64,000 nt of DNA from Zygnema circumcarinatum (Eukaryota > Streptophyta > Zygnematophyceae > Zygnematales > Zygnemataceae): contig CM074806.1 of NCBI GenBank assembly GCA_037447605.1, forward strand, positions 976,190 through 1,040,189, written 5' to 3'. Shown here piece after piece: positions 48,280 to 60,000 of this stretch (positions are counted from its first letter, which is position 1; the number at the start of each line of letters is the position of its first letter). The notes below the pieces were generated by a model. The model was given only the letters and a program-made list of their open reading frames with translations. It did no database searches and was not told the DNA's origin. The position numbers and the translations under genes were made by a program.

Positions 48280-51200
48280 ATGGCGCTCCTGAATGGGACG
48301 CCATTTCCTGCTATGAAGGCCCTTAGACTGTGCGGGCGAGAGCTGATTGGCGAAAAGGGGCTGTCGGGAGTCCTCGTCCGCGCAGCCGACAGTATTCGCC
48401 CACCGGCTGCCTCTATCTCGGCAGGAATAAGGGCGGGGGAAGGTTCTATCGGTGACAGCCACGGCGTAAAGCCTGGAAGCTCTGCTTTGCAGAGAGGGCG
48501 GAGACAGCTGTCCACTACTCCCGTAGTGCAGGCCCTGCAAGGGGGTTCGACATTGGAGATAACACGGGAGGAGGAGGCGCAGAGAGAGGGGCTACAGTCG
48601 GAAATCTCGTCCTTGAGCAGCAGTTCGTTATCGAGAATTCAGACTGCTCCAAGCTCCCCTGCGGCTTCAGGGCGTGACTTCGCCTCCTTGGGCTTGTCAT
48701 CGGCAGTTCTGAGTCAAATGGAATTAATCGGACTGAACAAGCCGACTCCAGTTCAGGCTTCAGCAATTCCGATTCTTTTGCAAGGTTCGGTTCAGTAGAC
48801 ACAGCATGGCAATCCTTTACCCTGCTCCAGTAATGTTGCGCAGCCTAATTTCTGGAAAAAATGAAAATTCAAATTCCTAAACTCGCTAAGTTTTTCTGCA
48901 ATTCGCCAAATGTCGAGAAATTCGATTGGACTAGGTTGCGCTCCACTTTGCTCTACAGTTGTTGGGGATGTCTTAGTCCAATGACAAGGTTGCAGCCACT
49001 TTCTCCCGGCTCTATTGACACCATTTCTTGTCTAAGATAGGAAAAATTTGCAAGATGGCATGGCCTTCAAGTCATGCTTACGCACTTTGAAATAGGGTAG
49101 ATTCCTACGGCCATTTTGGCTTTTTCCAAACGGTGCTTCTGCTTGTTGCAAGCCGCATGTCCCATAAGGTTGCATGTTTGTAGACTCCACGTATTTCGTG
49201 TTCGTTATGTGCTATATTTTAATTGGAATCAGACAGAAGGAGCCATCTGTATGTGCGGTTTGGCTTGTTATTGCTCTTCTTCCTTCCCATTCGTCTCAGG
49301 CAGTCCAGTAACCGTGTTGTGAAGGGCTCAGGGGCGCAGGTCGTGACGCTGCCCTTCAGTCTTACACAGGTTCTGGGAAAACTCTAGCGTATCTCCTGCC
49401 GCTTCTCTCTACTGTGGGCCCGTTAGCGGATATGAATGAAAGCTCTGAAGGCGGGTATGCCGCAGGGGTGAAGCAGGGAGCAGTAGGTGTGCAGGCGGTT
49501 ATAGTTACACCATCACGTGAGCTCGCCATGCAGATAGTGCGAGAGGCAGAGCGCATTTTGGGTCCACAGCTGAAGGTGAGACTTCTTTTCAGAACCCTCT
49601 GCAATAGAAAGATTTCACATTTCGATTGCTCTGTGTAAGTGAATTATGCCATTTCTTAGCGATGTACATGTCACTGGTTGTACTTCCAGAGAGCTGTGCA
49701 GCAGCTGATTGGAGGAGCCAACATGCAACGGCAGGAGGAAGCTCTGAAAAAGCTGAAGCCGACCATTGTGGTTGGTACGCCGGGGCGTATCTCAGAATTG
49801 AGCCGCACAGGGCGTTTACAAACACACGGCTGCCGGATGTTGGTGTTGGATGAGGCGGATGCGCTGCTTTCACATGCTTTTCGGCTTGACATGCTCCGGA
49901 TTCTCGAACACGTAGGCCATCGGAGGTTGTGATACTGCTCCCTGCCTGTTTGATTGGAAGGATGTCAAGGTGGAGAAGGGAGGGGGAAGCAATGCTCGCC
50001 TTTACTAAACATACTGCACCTTGACAGTTACTGTTCATGTCTTGGCAGAGTGAGAAAATGTTCCGACAGTAATTCTGCCGATTGAAATATATTCTTGGTT
50101 ATCCGTCCCTTTGATCAGGATCTGACACGAGGGCTGCTTTTAGCAGACTGCACAAAGCTGGTTTTTTAACTTCAGGGTAACGTTTGGGCCTTCTGAGCAG
50201 GTCAGCAGTATCACAAGAATCAAGAAAAGGTGACCGGGCTGAGCGACAAACGGTGCTGGTATCTGCAACCATGCCTCCTGCTGTCCTTGAGGCAGCTGCT
50301 CAGTGGGGCCACCATCCTTTGCACATCGTTCCAGGAAAAGATGCGGTTGAAACAGGCGCAATCCCTGTAGAAACTCCTTCGACAAATGCTGGTACAGGAC
50401 CTGTAGCGGGGATTGGAGAGAGCCTACCACCTAATCTGAAGCACTGGTGAGTTCATGCAGATTATGATAGCTGGTGGAGTCTGAGGGATGTTGTGAAAGC
50501 GTACAAGCCAGATCGGGATTGGCTGTCCGTCTTTCTTGTGTCAGAAGCCAACATCTCTGCTTAGATCTATTCCACAATGATAGGCCTGATAGGCTTGGGC
50601 AGTTAATTCTTTGAACTTCTCAGCTGCCATAGTTCAGGGCTGCTCTTGAAGGAGGAGCACCTCAACCTCTATTATTTTGCCACTGTGCAGGTACGTAGTG
50701 GCACCTCAGCGACATAAGCTGGATGTGGTTCGCCGGAGCGTTTATGCTCTCAATGCAAAATGTTGTATGGTCTTCATGAACTATGGTCGACGCCTCCAAG
50801 ACGCACAGTTCAAATTGAACGCTCGAGGCATCAGCGTAGACAGCCTTCATGGAGGAATGGGCAAGGTGGAAAGGTCCAATGTATTGTCATCCTTGAGGTG
50901 AGTTTGTAAACCTGTCATCCCAGCGAGTGGGCAAGCGGGAAGCTGCATTTACGTAAGGGGATTCCTTCCAGAAATGAACATGTAGGAAACTGGAAAAGGA
51001 CTTTTTTGCAGGTTGAGTCAAGTTTAGGATCGACGACCCCTAATTTGGCAATTTGTGGTGGCTGAAGGCTGGGCAAGCTGCAAGTTCTCGTTGTGAGCGA
51101 GGTCGCAGCTCGAGGCGTGGATGTGCCCGAATGCGACCTGGTGGTGAATTTAGAGCTGCCCACGGACGGCTCTCACTATGCGCACCGTGCAGGACGCGCC

Positions 51201-51356
51201 GGGCGGCTGGGAAGGCGTGGCATTGTCATCACTATTTGCGAGGAAAGGGAGGAATTCGTGATCCAGAAGTTGGCCAGGCAGCTGGGCATCTCCATAGCCA
51301 GGGGAGAGCTCGTGGAGGGGAAGCTCCTGCCGTATGAAGGCAGGATGAAGTATTAG
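48280..51356 (+). CDS. RH47: organellar DEAD-box RNA helicase, RH47/ISE1-like
   Basis: ATP-dependent RNA helicase resembling Arabidopsis RH47 (ISE1/EMB1586), a mitochondrial helicase whose loss alters plasmodesmata. Six exons (48280-48784, 49340-49575, 49690-49925, 50201-50446, 50691-50897, 51068-51356) join in phase to 572 residues. The long Arg/Ser/Ala-rich leader suits an organelle. The Q-motif region is GLNKPTPVQASAIPILLQG, with motif I TGSGKT, Ia PSRELAMQ, Ib GTPGR, II DEAD and III SAT. The RH47-like LPPNLKHWYVVAPQRHKLDV links the RecA lobes. Motif V is ARGVD and motif VI HRAGRAGRLGRRG. ECDLVVNLELPTD and the C-terminus also fit RH47. The exon 2 start at 49340 was chosen because it restores LLQGRDAALQSYTGSGKT in phase; an upstream AG in the same area would break the frame. 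Confidence 0.9.
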
Positions 51357-51481
51357 GGTGACGATCTTATGTTGAGATGTTTTTATTAACAGAATAAAGT
51401 TTCCTTCCATCATATGTGCAAAGCTTCTATCTCAGAAAGTTACTATGTTTGAAAAGAGCTGTGCTCTTAATGGGCCCCGTT

Positions 51482-54400
51482 TTAGCCTCCCAAGGGAAGG
51501 TGGTGTATGACAGGAAGGCGCCGCCTTGGAGGGAAGTGCAGCACTCCGAGCAGACGCAGCTCTGCAGCAGCACGCATGAATCGCCCTCTGCATAGGGGAA
51601 GTGGAGTCAAGGGAAAAAGTCTGCTCCAAACAAAACCAAGCCAACAATTTTGCAACTGATTTAAGCTGCCTGCTGAGTACCGTACATTCCTAGACTTGGC
51701 AGGCGTGAATAAAGGATACTGAACCAACAGGCGGTCCTTTGGAGACAATGGTGTTTGAGAAGAGGCGTCTACTTCCTCCTGAGAGCGCTTTCGCGCTCGT
51801 TTGGCAGAGGAGCGCCCACCACTCTCCTGATATTTTCCGCCCTTCTTCCCGGTCACATGCTCCAAAAAGTCTTTATACCACTCCATAATGTTCGTCTTTT
51901 CACAAGGCTGGCGCCGGCACAGCGCATACCTGCATCACAAAAAAAAAATAATACATTTGACTCTACTTGAGCAGTGCGTGTGTTTGCCTGCTTAAGGTCA
52001 TCCGGCACTCTCAATTCCGGTGGCGAAACGGTGCTCTCAGCGCTTTTATTGTGAATATTCTTTAATCATTTCAGTGTGTCACCTAGGAATGCAAAAAGGA
52101 GGGAGAAAGCTTCGTACGCGAGACACGTGTCAGGCAAGGGGATTTCTGGGCCATCATTTGGAGCTGTCACGGGGCTCAAACTCGTCTCTGGTCGGAGCAA
52201 ATCAGTTCCAACTGCAGAGCGCTGATCTGGAAACATCGACTGCAAAAGGCAATGCAAGACAGCAATTTGAGCCATTTGTCCTACTGAAACGACCTCTGAA
52301 AGGAGTATTCATTTTTAAGAAGGTAAAAATAGGTGAAATGGAGAAAGTGAGGGGCAAGCAAGCACCTTGCAGAGTTCCGCGCTGAATGTTACACAAAAAA
52401 ACGCATGTGCAGGCTCTTCTCCCCACAGCACACTGGCATCTCTGCACATCCAAGGTTCGATCCTAGGTTAAGTTTTTTGGGAAAAAAGCGGACTCAATGG
52501 AAGATCGAAAAGACGGTGATCATGGTTCAAGAAGGACTAAAACAGAACATTGATAAAAGTCAATAATTTCAACACCAAAATAAGCTGCAGAGAAGCTTGA
52601 AGAGATTGGAGAGAGAGGGGGCTGCTGCACCGAGCCACTCGACGTAGGAGAAGCAGAAATGGCTTGCCGCCTCTCCGGGGCATTGCAATAGAAGGCCCAG
52701 CTTTTGAAATCATGGCCCTGCATTGCAGTGAAGGGCAAACCCTGTTACCGAGACCGAACTTCAAAAGTATACGGCACACTTTCAGATGAGAAAGGTAGCG
52801 AAGCCTTGTATGTGATCAGATAACAGGCACCAAAAGTACAAGTCTAGCACACATGACTATCTCCTCTCGAGGGGTTTGGTTTCCTCTTTCTTCGTTATTC
52901 AACTGCAAGGATATGCTTTTGGAGGTCACCTGCGCCGCATTTGCGCACTGAGCCCGAACTGCGCTCGTGTGCTCGCCTTTACAGCTGTATTGCCTTGGTG
53001 AGAGTTGCCAGCTACCTGCTCCTCTTGAAGGTCCTGCTGCTCTCCTTCAGTCAAACTTCTCCGTAGAGACTGAACGTCCGGCAGAATCTGGCAACATCAC
53101 AGTGCAGCTAAAGACATCGTCCATCAGCACGAGCATCGCAGCAGCAATATCTTGCAGTTGCTTTGATTCGACATTTTCTGAATGAATCTGTGGAGAGACT
53201 CGCCTCGTTGCCTGGGCTGCTGCTAAGATAGTCCTCCCACTTTGCTAGCAGAGCGTCCAGGGCTTCCTCTTGAATATCCCTGCGTTCCCAACCCAAAACC
53301 CAAATTTCCCTCTGCTGTATGAGTTCACTCGTTAAGTAGTGGAGCTTCAACAAGCGTGAATGCGGCCATTTAAGAACCGTGAAAAAGTGCTCTGAATGCT
53401 GAACCAATTTGCTTGTCTCTAGCCCTTGGTTGTGCTGTAAAGGATGCCCTTTATTCGCACCCTAACGCTGAAACACAGGCCTCTTCCACCTTCTTGCATT
53501 CAACCGCCGTGGCCAAAAGGCCGCCACGTGGCACCGCCTTAGCGGCCTCTGAAGCCGCGTATAAGCACTGCAGGGACAGTCCTCTCCCAAACGGAGAAGA
53601 AGTCAACCTCGAGCACTAACTATACTCCTCACAGCAATACCAGGTATCCATGTCTATTTCTATTTTCTCGTGCATAGAGTCCACTTACCAAAAGTGCACA
53701 GCTCCACTGCCGCTGCCTGTGCTGCCAAAGCCGCAGGGCTCCCTCAAGCTCATCTTTTGTTAATGGTTTTGAGCTGCACAGCACATACTCTTGATAATTA
53801 GTTAGGGATGCACGCAGAGACTGCATGTCTGCAGCTCAATGGAAGAACAAGATAGCTATTTTTTCAAAGTATTGACGCATCCTGTTGCACCATAGTGGGC
53901 GTTCACCTACAGCTGCAGAGCTGATGCCGCCATTTCAGTGAACACTTGAGGCAGCTGCTGAAAACGACCCTCCAGTAATCCCTGCACCACAAGCTCCTTC
54001 TTTTGTTAGCTGGAAAGCTGCTGAATGAAGTCCAACGTTCATTTTATGTGATAAAATGGGTAAATCTCCACACTTAAGACACGATCAGTGGAAAATTCTT
54101 AAGTTACCTGACCTTCAGTCGAGGTGAGCAAGTGACAGAGCGCACTCAGAGGCTGTCTAGCAAAATGATCCATTGTGGCCATCTGTGAAAATCAACCCCC
54201 CCTCCGAAATTCAATGCGGAAACTGCTCGCAAGGTCTCTGAAAGAATTCAAAGCTTCAGCAATGACCAACACAATCTATATCCAAAAATAGGGCAAGTAG
54301 AGCCATACAGACCTTCAAGCAGCGAATGAAAGCTGCCACTGTGTGATCATGGGATTCAGTGTATTCAAGAAGGAACTGCATGGCTGTCTGGTTGAGTGCC

Positions 54401-56841
54401 ATGACTGCATGCGGATGCAGCACTGCCTCCCTCAATGCTATGTCGAGATGCTGCTGAGGGGATAGGGGTACAAAATGGCGAATTTCAAGGCGAGCTATGG
54501 CTGCCGCTGGGAGGAGCATTCGCAGAGTAGCCCAGGTAGTGCCCACGCCTATCACCAGAACCAAGGGCAGTTCTGAACGCCACTCACTGCCAGTCTCCCT
54601 CCAATTCCCATTGTGACTTTTAAGAGAACAGACGTTAAGGTCAATGGAAGCCGCTTTGCTTCCTGCTCTAGGGTCTACATCCATAACCCCCCCACCCTCC
54701 CTCCATCTCACTTTCTCTATCGAGAGGGACAAAGATTACCAGAGTAATCGTAGCAGGGTACATACGCTCTGCGGTTGGCATGCTTCTGCTTCCTCCAACA
54801 GCAGCACGAAATGTGCCACGTGTTTTCCCGCTTCACGGTACCACGCCATCAAAATCTCCATATCCGCCGTCTGGACAAGTGAAGCGAAAGCTTCAAATGG
54901 AGGTAAGGATCACTTGGGGCAGCTATGTTTAAGGATATAGCTAGTAATCGAATGCAGGCTCGCAGGAGGGTTAGGACTGACAACAACTACATTTACAAAG
55001 GACAGTTCTAGACCTCCGACTCATCTCCAGCCAGTTTTCAAAAACTCGTTATCTCACCACCCAAAGCCTTTGCGTTAATGCCAACTGGTTTACCAGTATT
55101 CTTTTACGCCCAAAAAATTCACCAACAGTCTAAAACTAGTCCAATTTTTTAAGGTATGAGAAAGGGATTCCTTGCTACGATTACGCGCGTCCACATTAAG
55201 AGTGGCGCAAGGATCAAGAGAATTAAAATTGGACTTAAAAAATAAAGGTCAAGTAGCGTAAATGGAGGCCAATAGAAAAGTTGTAGGGTCAACATTTGGT
55301 TAAAAATTTAAAATCAAAAGCCATAATTCAAGTTAAGCTTAGTCAGAACTTCATGTCAAACTAAAATTAGTTGGAATAGAAAGAATCTCGGGCTTATGGT
55401 TGTACGATAGCCAGGCGATCAGTTGTGAAAAGCATCTAGCAATTATCTTGCCGAGTATAGGCGTTCTTCGTGAAATGAACGTCTTTTCTCTTGCATTGAC
55501 CCACAAACATTTCCCCCCAAAAAGTCCCTATGCTCAGACTACATGGAAGCTAAACGATTTTTGGCATTTCTACCCTTCCAAATTCTGCAATTTATTTTTT
55601 GACTGAATATCTGTCTGACTGGAGATGCAGAGACTGACCTCGGGCTCTATGCCAGTCCACTGCTGCAGAATGCTCCTGACAGACGCCACGGTCCCAGCAC
55701 TGCCAGAAATGCTCAGCTGCAGGGGCGAAAGCCTTGCCACAAGGCAGCTCTGGTCAGAGAGATGGCTCCCTAGCAATGCCATGCTCTTGCTGTTGTCCGC
55801 CCATCCAAGCCCGCCTGTAACAAAGCGCCCTCAGGCCATGAATCCAGAGGCGAGAAAAATCCACCAGGAAACAGAGAGTGGACATTTATAATAATAATAA
55901 TAAAACGCTTTTGGAACAGGAAGTATTGAAAATGGCATTAAACAAGGTCCGAACTTCAATAGGACTAGTTGCCGATGCTCTTAATAAAGCCTAAATCAAA
56001 TTCGTAAAATGATTTAGATCACAGAGTTTAAACGAGTAAAATTCTGAAATCTTCTGTTTGCGAAAAATCGGCAAATAGGACGACACCTTAAACTGAGCAT
56101 AGCCTCCGAGCGTAAATGTGGGGAAAGGGAGAAAATTCTGTTACATATTACGAATGTTTTCGTGAATTTTCCTTTTTAATTTCTGGGCGGTGAACTAATG
56201 TAGGCTTACCAAAATCCACGACAGCTGTCGGAAGTTTCACTGCTGCAAGGCCCTTAGTCTGCTGTTGGTCCTCCGCAGAAGAAAACTTGGTGGAAACCAC
56301 CCATTCTTGAATGGAAGCCCTGTACGATTCTGCCTCCTCCACGGCCTTCTGTGTCCCTCACATGAACGCGCACAATCTCCTCAGACACTACTGATGAAGG
56401 ACAGCTCGCACATTGAGAGCTTGTCCGTTCATAAAACAAAAAAAAAAAACGCATTTGTTTCTGGTTACCTTCACTCGGCCTTCAATAGCATCCCAGACCT
56501 CCGCAAAGGCACGGCTGCGCAGTTCAGCACACTCCTGAGCCTCTCCAGCGAGACAAGGAAGCACCACAGGTGCGGAACTCCTCCCGTCTCCCTCATTTCC
56601 TTCCCCTCCAGAGCGGGACTTCCTCCTCGTGCGCGGCCCTTTCTCCAGAGAGCTGGGCGCTCCGTGCAGGATTTTCCATTGCTGAGCAGAGGAGAGCATA
56701 AGCAAATGTTAGAACTCAATACCAACCACAAACCCTAAATTCAGCTCTACTTCCGAAATCATGGCGAGCATACAATGCAGAAAGGCGCAAGAGGAGAGGG
56801 CAACGCCCACCCACCTGATGGCTCTCCAGATCGCTCGCCAT
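51482..56841 (-). CDS. ORC3: origin recognition complex subunit 3
   Basis: Subunit of the six-protein ORC that marks DNA replication origins. Supported exons are 56841-56815 (MASDLESHQ), 56681-56469, 56348-56210, 55814-55639, 55639-side intron, 54870-54766, an exon ending at 54313, 54182-54108, one near 53981-53911, one near 53822-53686, one near 53276-53180, one near 53080-53000, 51929-51681 and 51587-51482. Landmarks are DMEILMAWYREAGK followed by FVLLLEEAEAC, and the AAA-like core LPLVLVIGVGTTWATLRMLL with HDHTVAAFIRCLK, which matches plant and human ORC3. The C-terminal winged helix shows NIMEWYKDFLEHV and RFMRAAAELRLLGV ending HHLPLGG. The join of the exon ending 54766 to the next one and the borders of the exons near 53.9 kb and 52-53 kb do not close in phase by hand, so the middle model is incomplete. 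It is head to head with the esterase gene. Confidence 0.82.
56730..56739 (+). promoter_or_regulatory. telo-box AAACCCTAAA near ORC3 start
   Basis: AAACCCTAAA lies inside the proposed first intron of ORC3, about 100 bases downstream of its start codon. Telo-boxes cluster around start sites of plant growth and S-phase genes. It could also be chance, since several CCCTAA matches occur in the window. Confidence 0.3.
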
Positions 56842-56922
56842 GGCTGCTCCTCCCCAAGCACTCCTCCGATGAAGAAGGCAGCCTCCAAAAGTGCTCTGGC
56901 GCCCCTCCAAGCTCCAGTGACC

Positions 56923-56977
56923 GTACAACACCGTACGGTCGTACAGTTCCTTTTCGTACAGTATGGCGTTTTCGTAC
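56923..56977. promoter_or_regulatory. cluster of five GTAC tetranucleotides between ORC3 and esterase
   Basis: GTAC at 56923, 56933, 56941, 56956 and 56974, five copies in 55 bases, including the 10-base palindrome ACCGTACGGT. It lies in the 236-base gap between two divergent start codons. It resembles the cluster at 47734 in density and location; SBP-type binding is inference. Confidence 0.4.
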
Positions 56978-57077
56978 GGTCTAATGTATGGATTTTGCTG
57001 ACCGTTTACGGTTGGCTCCAGGGGCTTCCAGGAGGAAGAAGACAGGGACGAGCAGAGCAGGGGGGGCCCACTTCGGG

Positions 57078-60000
57078 ATGGCATTATGGGGGAAGCTTGC
57101 TGCTGCCTCTCTGGCAAGGCCTGCGGACAGCTTTGTTTTCAGGCTGAGGGAGGTGAGGGCTGGGAGAGGGAGAGTGGGAGAGAGAGGGGGAGAAGGGTGG
57201 AGGAGAGGAGGGAGGTTGGAAGGGGAGAGAGTCGGGTTTCCTTGGAGAGGTGAGCGACGGGTGCAGTCGCTCGTAGGGAAGTCGAGTGTGGTGGCCATGG
57301 CTTCTATGAGTGTGGAAACGCAGGAATTGGTGATCGAGGAGAGGATGGCGAAAGTGAATGAGGGTGGCCGGAGGAGTGGAGAGGGGCCTGAGCATTTGGT
57401 TCTGCTTGTTAATGGCATTTTTGCAAGGTTAAGCCCTTTGTCCTGAAGGTGGTTGGCCATAGTGATTTCATTTTTTCTGGTTATTTCATAGTCTGGCCTT
57501 TTAGGTGTAGGTTTGTTGTGTTCCAGGTTTTTGAAGACGATTCGCAGGTCAACTTTGAATGTTCCTTCGCTGCAAGCATTCCGCTTGCTAGCTTGCTAAG
57601 AAAAGGATTATCACCACTAGCTGTATCAAATAAAATATTGTCAAAATGGTTACCAATATTATTTGAGCATGCACGCCTTCAATAACACTGTTTCGGCAGC
57701 CTGTCCCATTTTGAACAGTAGCTTTTAAACTTGACTCTCCTCCCTTTCTGGAAACGAAACGTGATGATTTTAAAAGGTGGCCTTCTAGGAACCGTAGAGA
57801 ATGCAATGCAGAGTGGTCTAATCAGACGACTCTCTTGGCTCTGTGTATGCAGTGCGAACGACTGGAGCTACGTTGCAGGAGAGTTGACGAAAAGACTGGC
57901 GTCGCACGTGCTTGTATATGGTTAGTGACTGTTTCTCCTGATCACCACTTGTAGGAATGTTGGCTCAACGTTTGGGGTTAGGAAGTTCTGCAACATGGCG
58001 GAACTAAGGGGCGACATTTGCTGGAGCTCCGTTTTATCTCTCGCTCGTAGTTGCATGCAATTGGTCACCCTTTCTCATTCGCATTTTTATTATGTGAGGC
58101 TGACCTAAGTTTTGCTTCGTGGTTTTCTCCTTTCCGATGACCCAGCAAGTACTGCAAATTCCTACTTCATGACACTGGAGGGAATTAATGCTGCTGGAAG
58201 ACGATTGGCTGAAGAGGTGCCTGCTAAGTGATCTTATTCCCGGTATTTGAAGCACAGCCTTGCTCGGATATCAAAAGGAAATTCCGTTTTGAGCTTATCA
58301 TGCTGGAGTGGGAGATTGAAACCTTGTTAGACTATGGCGATAATTATACAGAATATAGACCTTGTATGTCGTGCAACTGCAATTTATAACAAAAAATATG
58401 AAGATTAATTGGCCCTGGTTTCACTCTGCTGCTTGAGATCACTACCCCATGTGTGTCTGCGGCGTTAGTCATTTTTCACCGGCGTGAACGATATATGTAT
58501 TGGAAGCATTTGAATCAAGCCATACAATGGCTTTGAGACGGCATTTTCCAGTTATCCCCATTCTGATGATGTAAAATTACACTACTTGGTGTGTATGGAT
58601 GATGTTGAAGGCAGAATTTCTTAATGAATACTTGTTCAGACCTTTAAGACCTCTTTTTGACAGTTTGAAGTGCAGATGACTGACGACGGCTGTTGAATAG
58701 TGCAGGTGCATGTAATGAAACAAAAAAATCCTTCACTCAAGCGAATAACAGTGGTTGCACATTCTCTTGGTGGGCTTATAGCTCGCTACGCAGTCGGCAT
58801 ACTTTACACCCCCCGGCCCCAGGATAGGTTCGCATTTGGCCTTGCTGCTATTTCGGTAGCATATGTGTATGACTGCCCCTGCATTACGGCAATCTTTTTG
58901 GAAAGGGGTTCATTTGTAATGTGTGGACGTTTATGCGTATGGCATGCAGTAACTCTGTGTCTGGAACAGCGTCAGGAGGGAGCAATGGGGGCTTATTGGC
59001 TGGCTTAGAGCCAATAAACTTCATCACTTTGGCGACACCTCATTTAGGAGTTAGAGGAAGGCGTCAGGTGAGCTTTTGAATTTTTCTTTCTAGTGCATGA
59101 ACAGGCCGTCCTGCACGCAAATTGTATTTTAAATTTGTACTTTATTCGCGTTCAGTTGTCAAACTGGCATGTTCAGCCTCAAGCTGAGCTCGATCTTTAG
59201 GCTGAAGCGAGAGTTGAGACAGCTAAGCTATAATCATTCTAATCCTTCTGCATCCTGAATGTTGTAATTCCAGCTTCCTTTCTTGCTTGGACTTGGAGTG
59301 CTGGAGGATTTGGCTCCTCCCCTGGCACCTCTCTTTGTGGGACGTACGGGACGGCAGCTCTTTCTTTCAGATGGAAATCTGGCCAAGGGCAAGCGACCCC
59401 TTCTTGTGAGCATGGCTTCCGATGCGCCAAATCTGGCGTTCATGTACGCACTCCTTTTTAACACAAACCAGTGTTGCAAGCACAGATTAAGTCTCTTTTC
59501 AACGCGTGATGCGTGAAGGCTATGTATTGGAGAGTGAGATCTCTGTAGGCTGTTTACTCAGTCTCACAAGCTGCTGAGAGTTGTCATGGCTGTCGTGTGC
59601 GATGTATGCCTTGGTGAAAGGTATGGAGGCTTTCTGCAGTCAGGTAACGCTATAAAAGACAAATGTCCTCACTAGCATGATCGAGACTGTTCCGGCTGCG
59701 GCATAGGAGAGGTCCAAGGATGGACTTAGATAGAGTCCATAGAGTAGAATAGATAGACATATTTCTTCTAGTGCAGTGTGCAGTGACTAGCGAGAGATCG
59801 ACATAGGGATGTATTTAAAGCTGAGTAAGGTGCGGGTGATTGAATAATTGCAGATCAGGTCTCGCGGCTTTTCGATTGCGTGTGCTGTATGCAAATGTTG
59901 GCTATGATCACATGGTAGGCTGGCGTACATCATGCATTCGGCGAGAAGCGGAGCTTCCCACGGTACAACTTTCTATCCATTTGAACCAATTCTATGAGTA

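Noticed and set aside
52440-52470. GGTTCGATCC, resembling a tRNA T-loop/B box
   Set aside because: No A box or foldable D and anticodon arms 40-60 bases upstream; it lies in ORC3 non-coding sequence.
58566-58684. TGATGAT and CTGA strings in an esterase intron, tested as a C/D snoRNA
   Set aside because: Spacing over 110 bases and no terminal stem.
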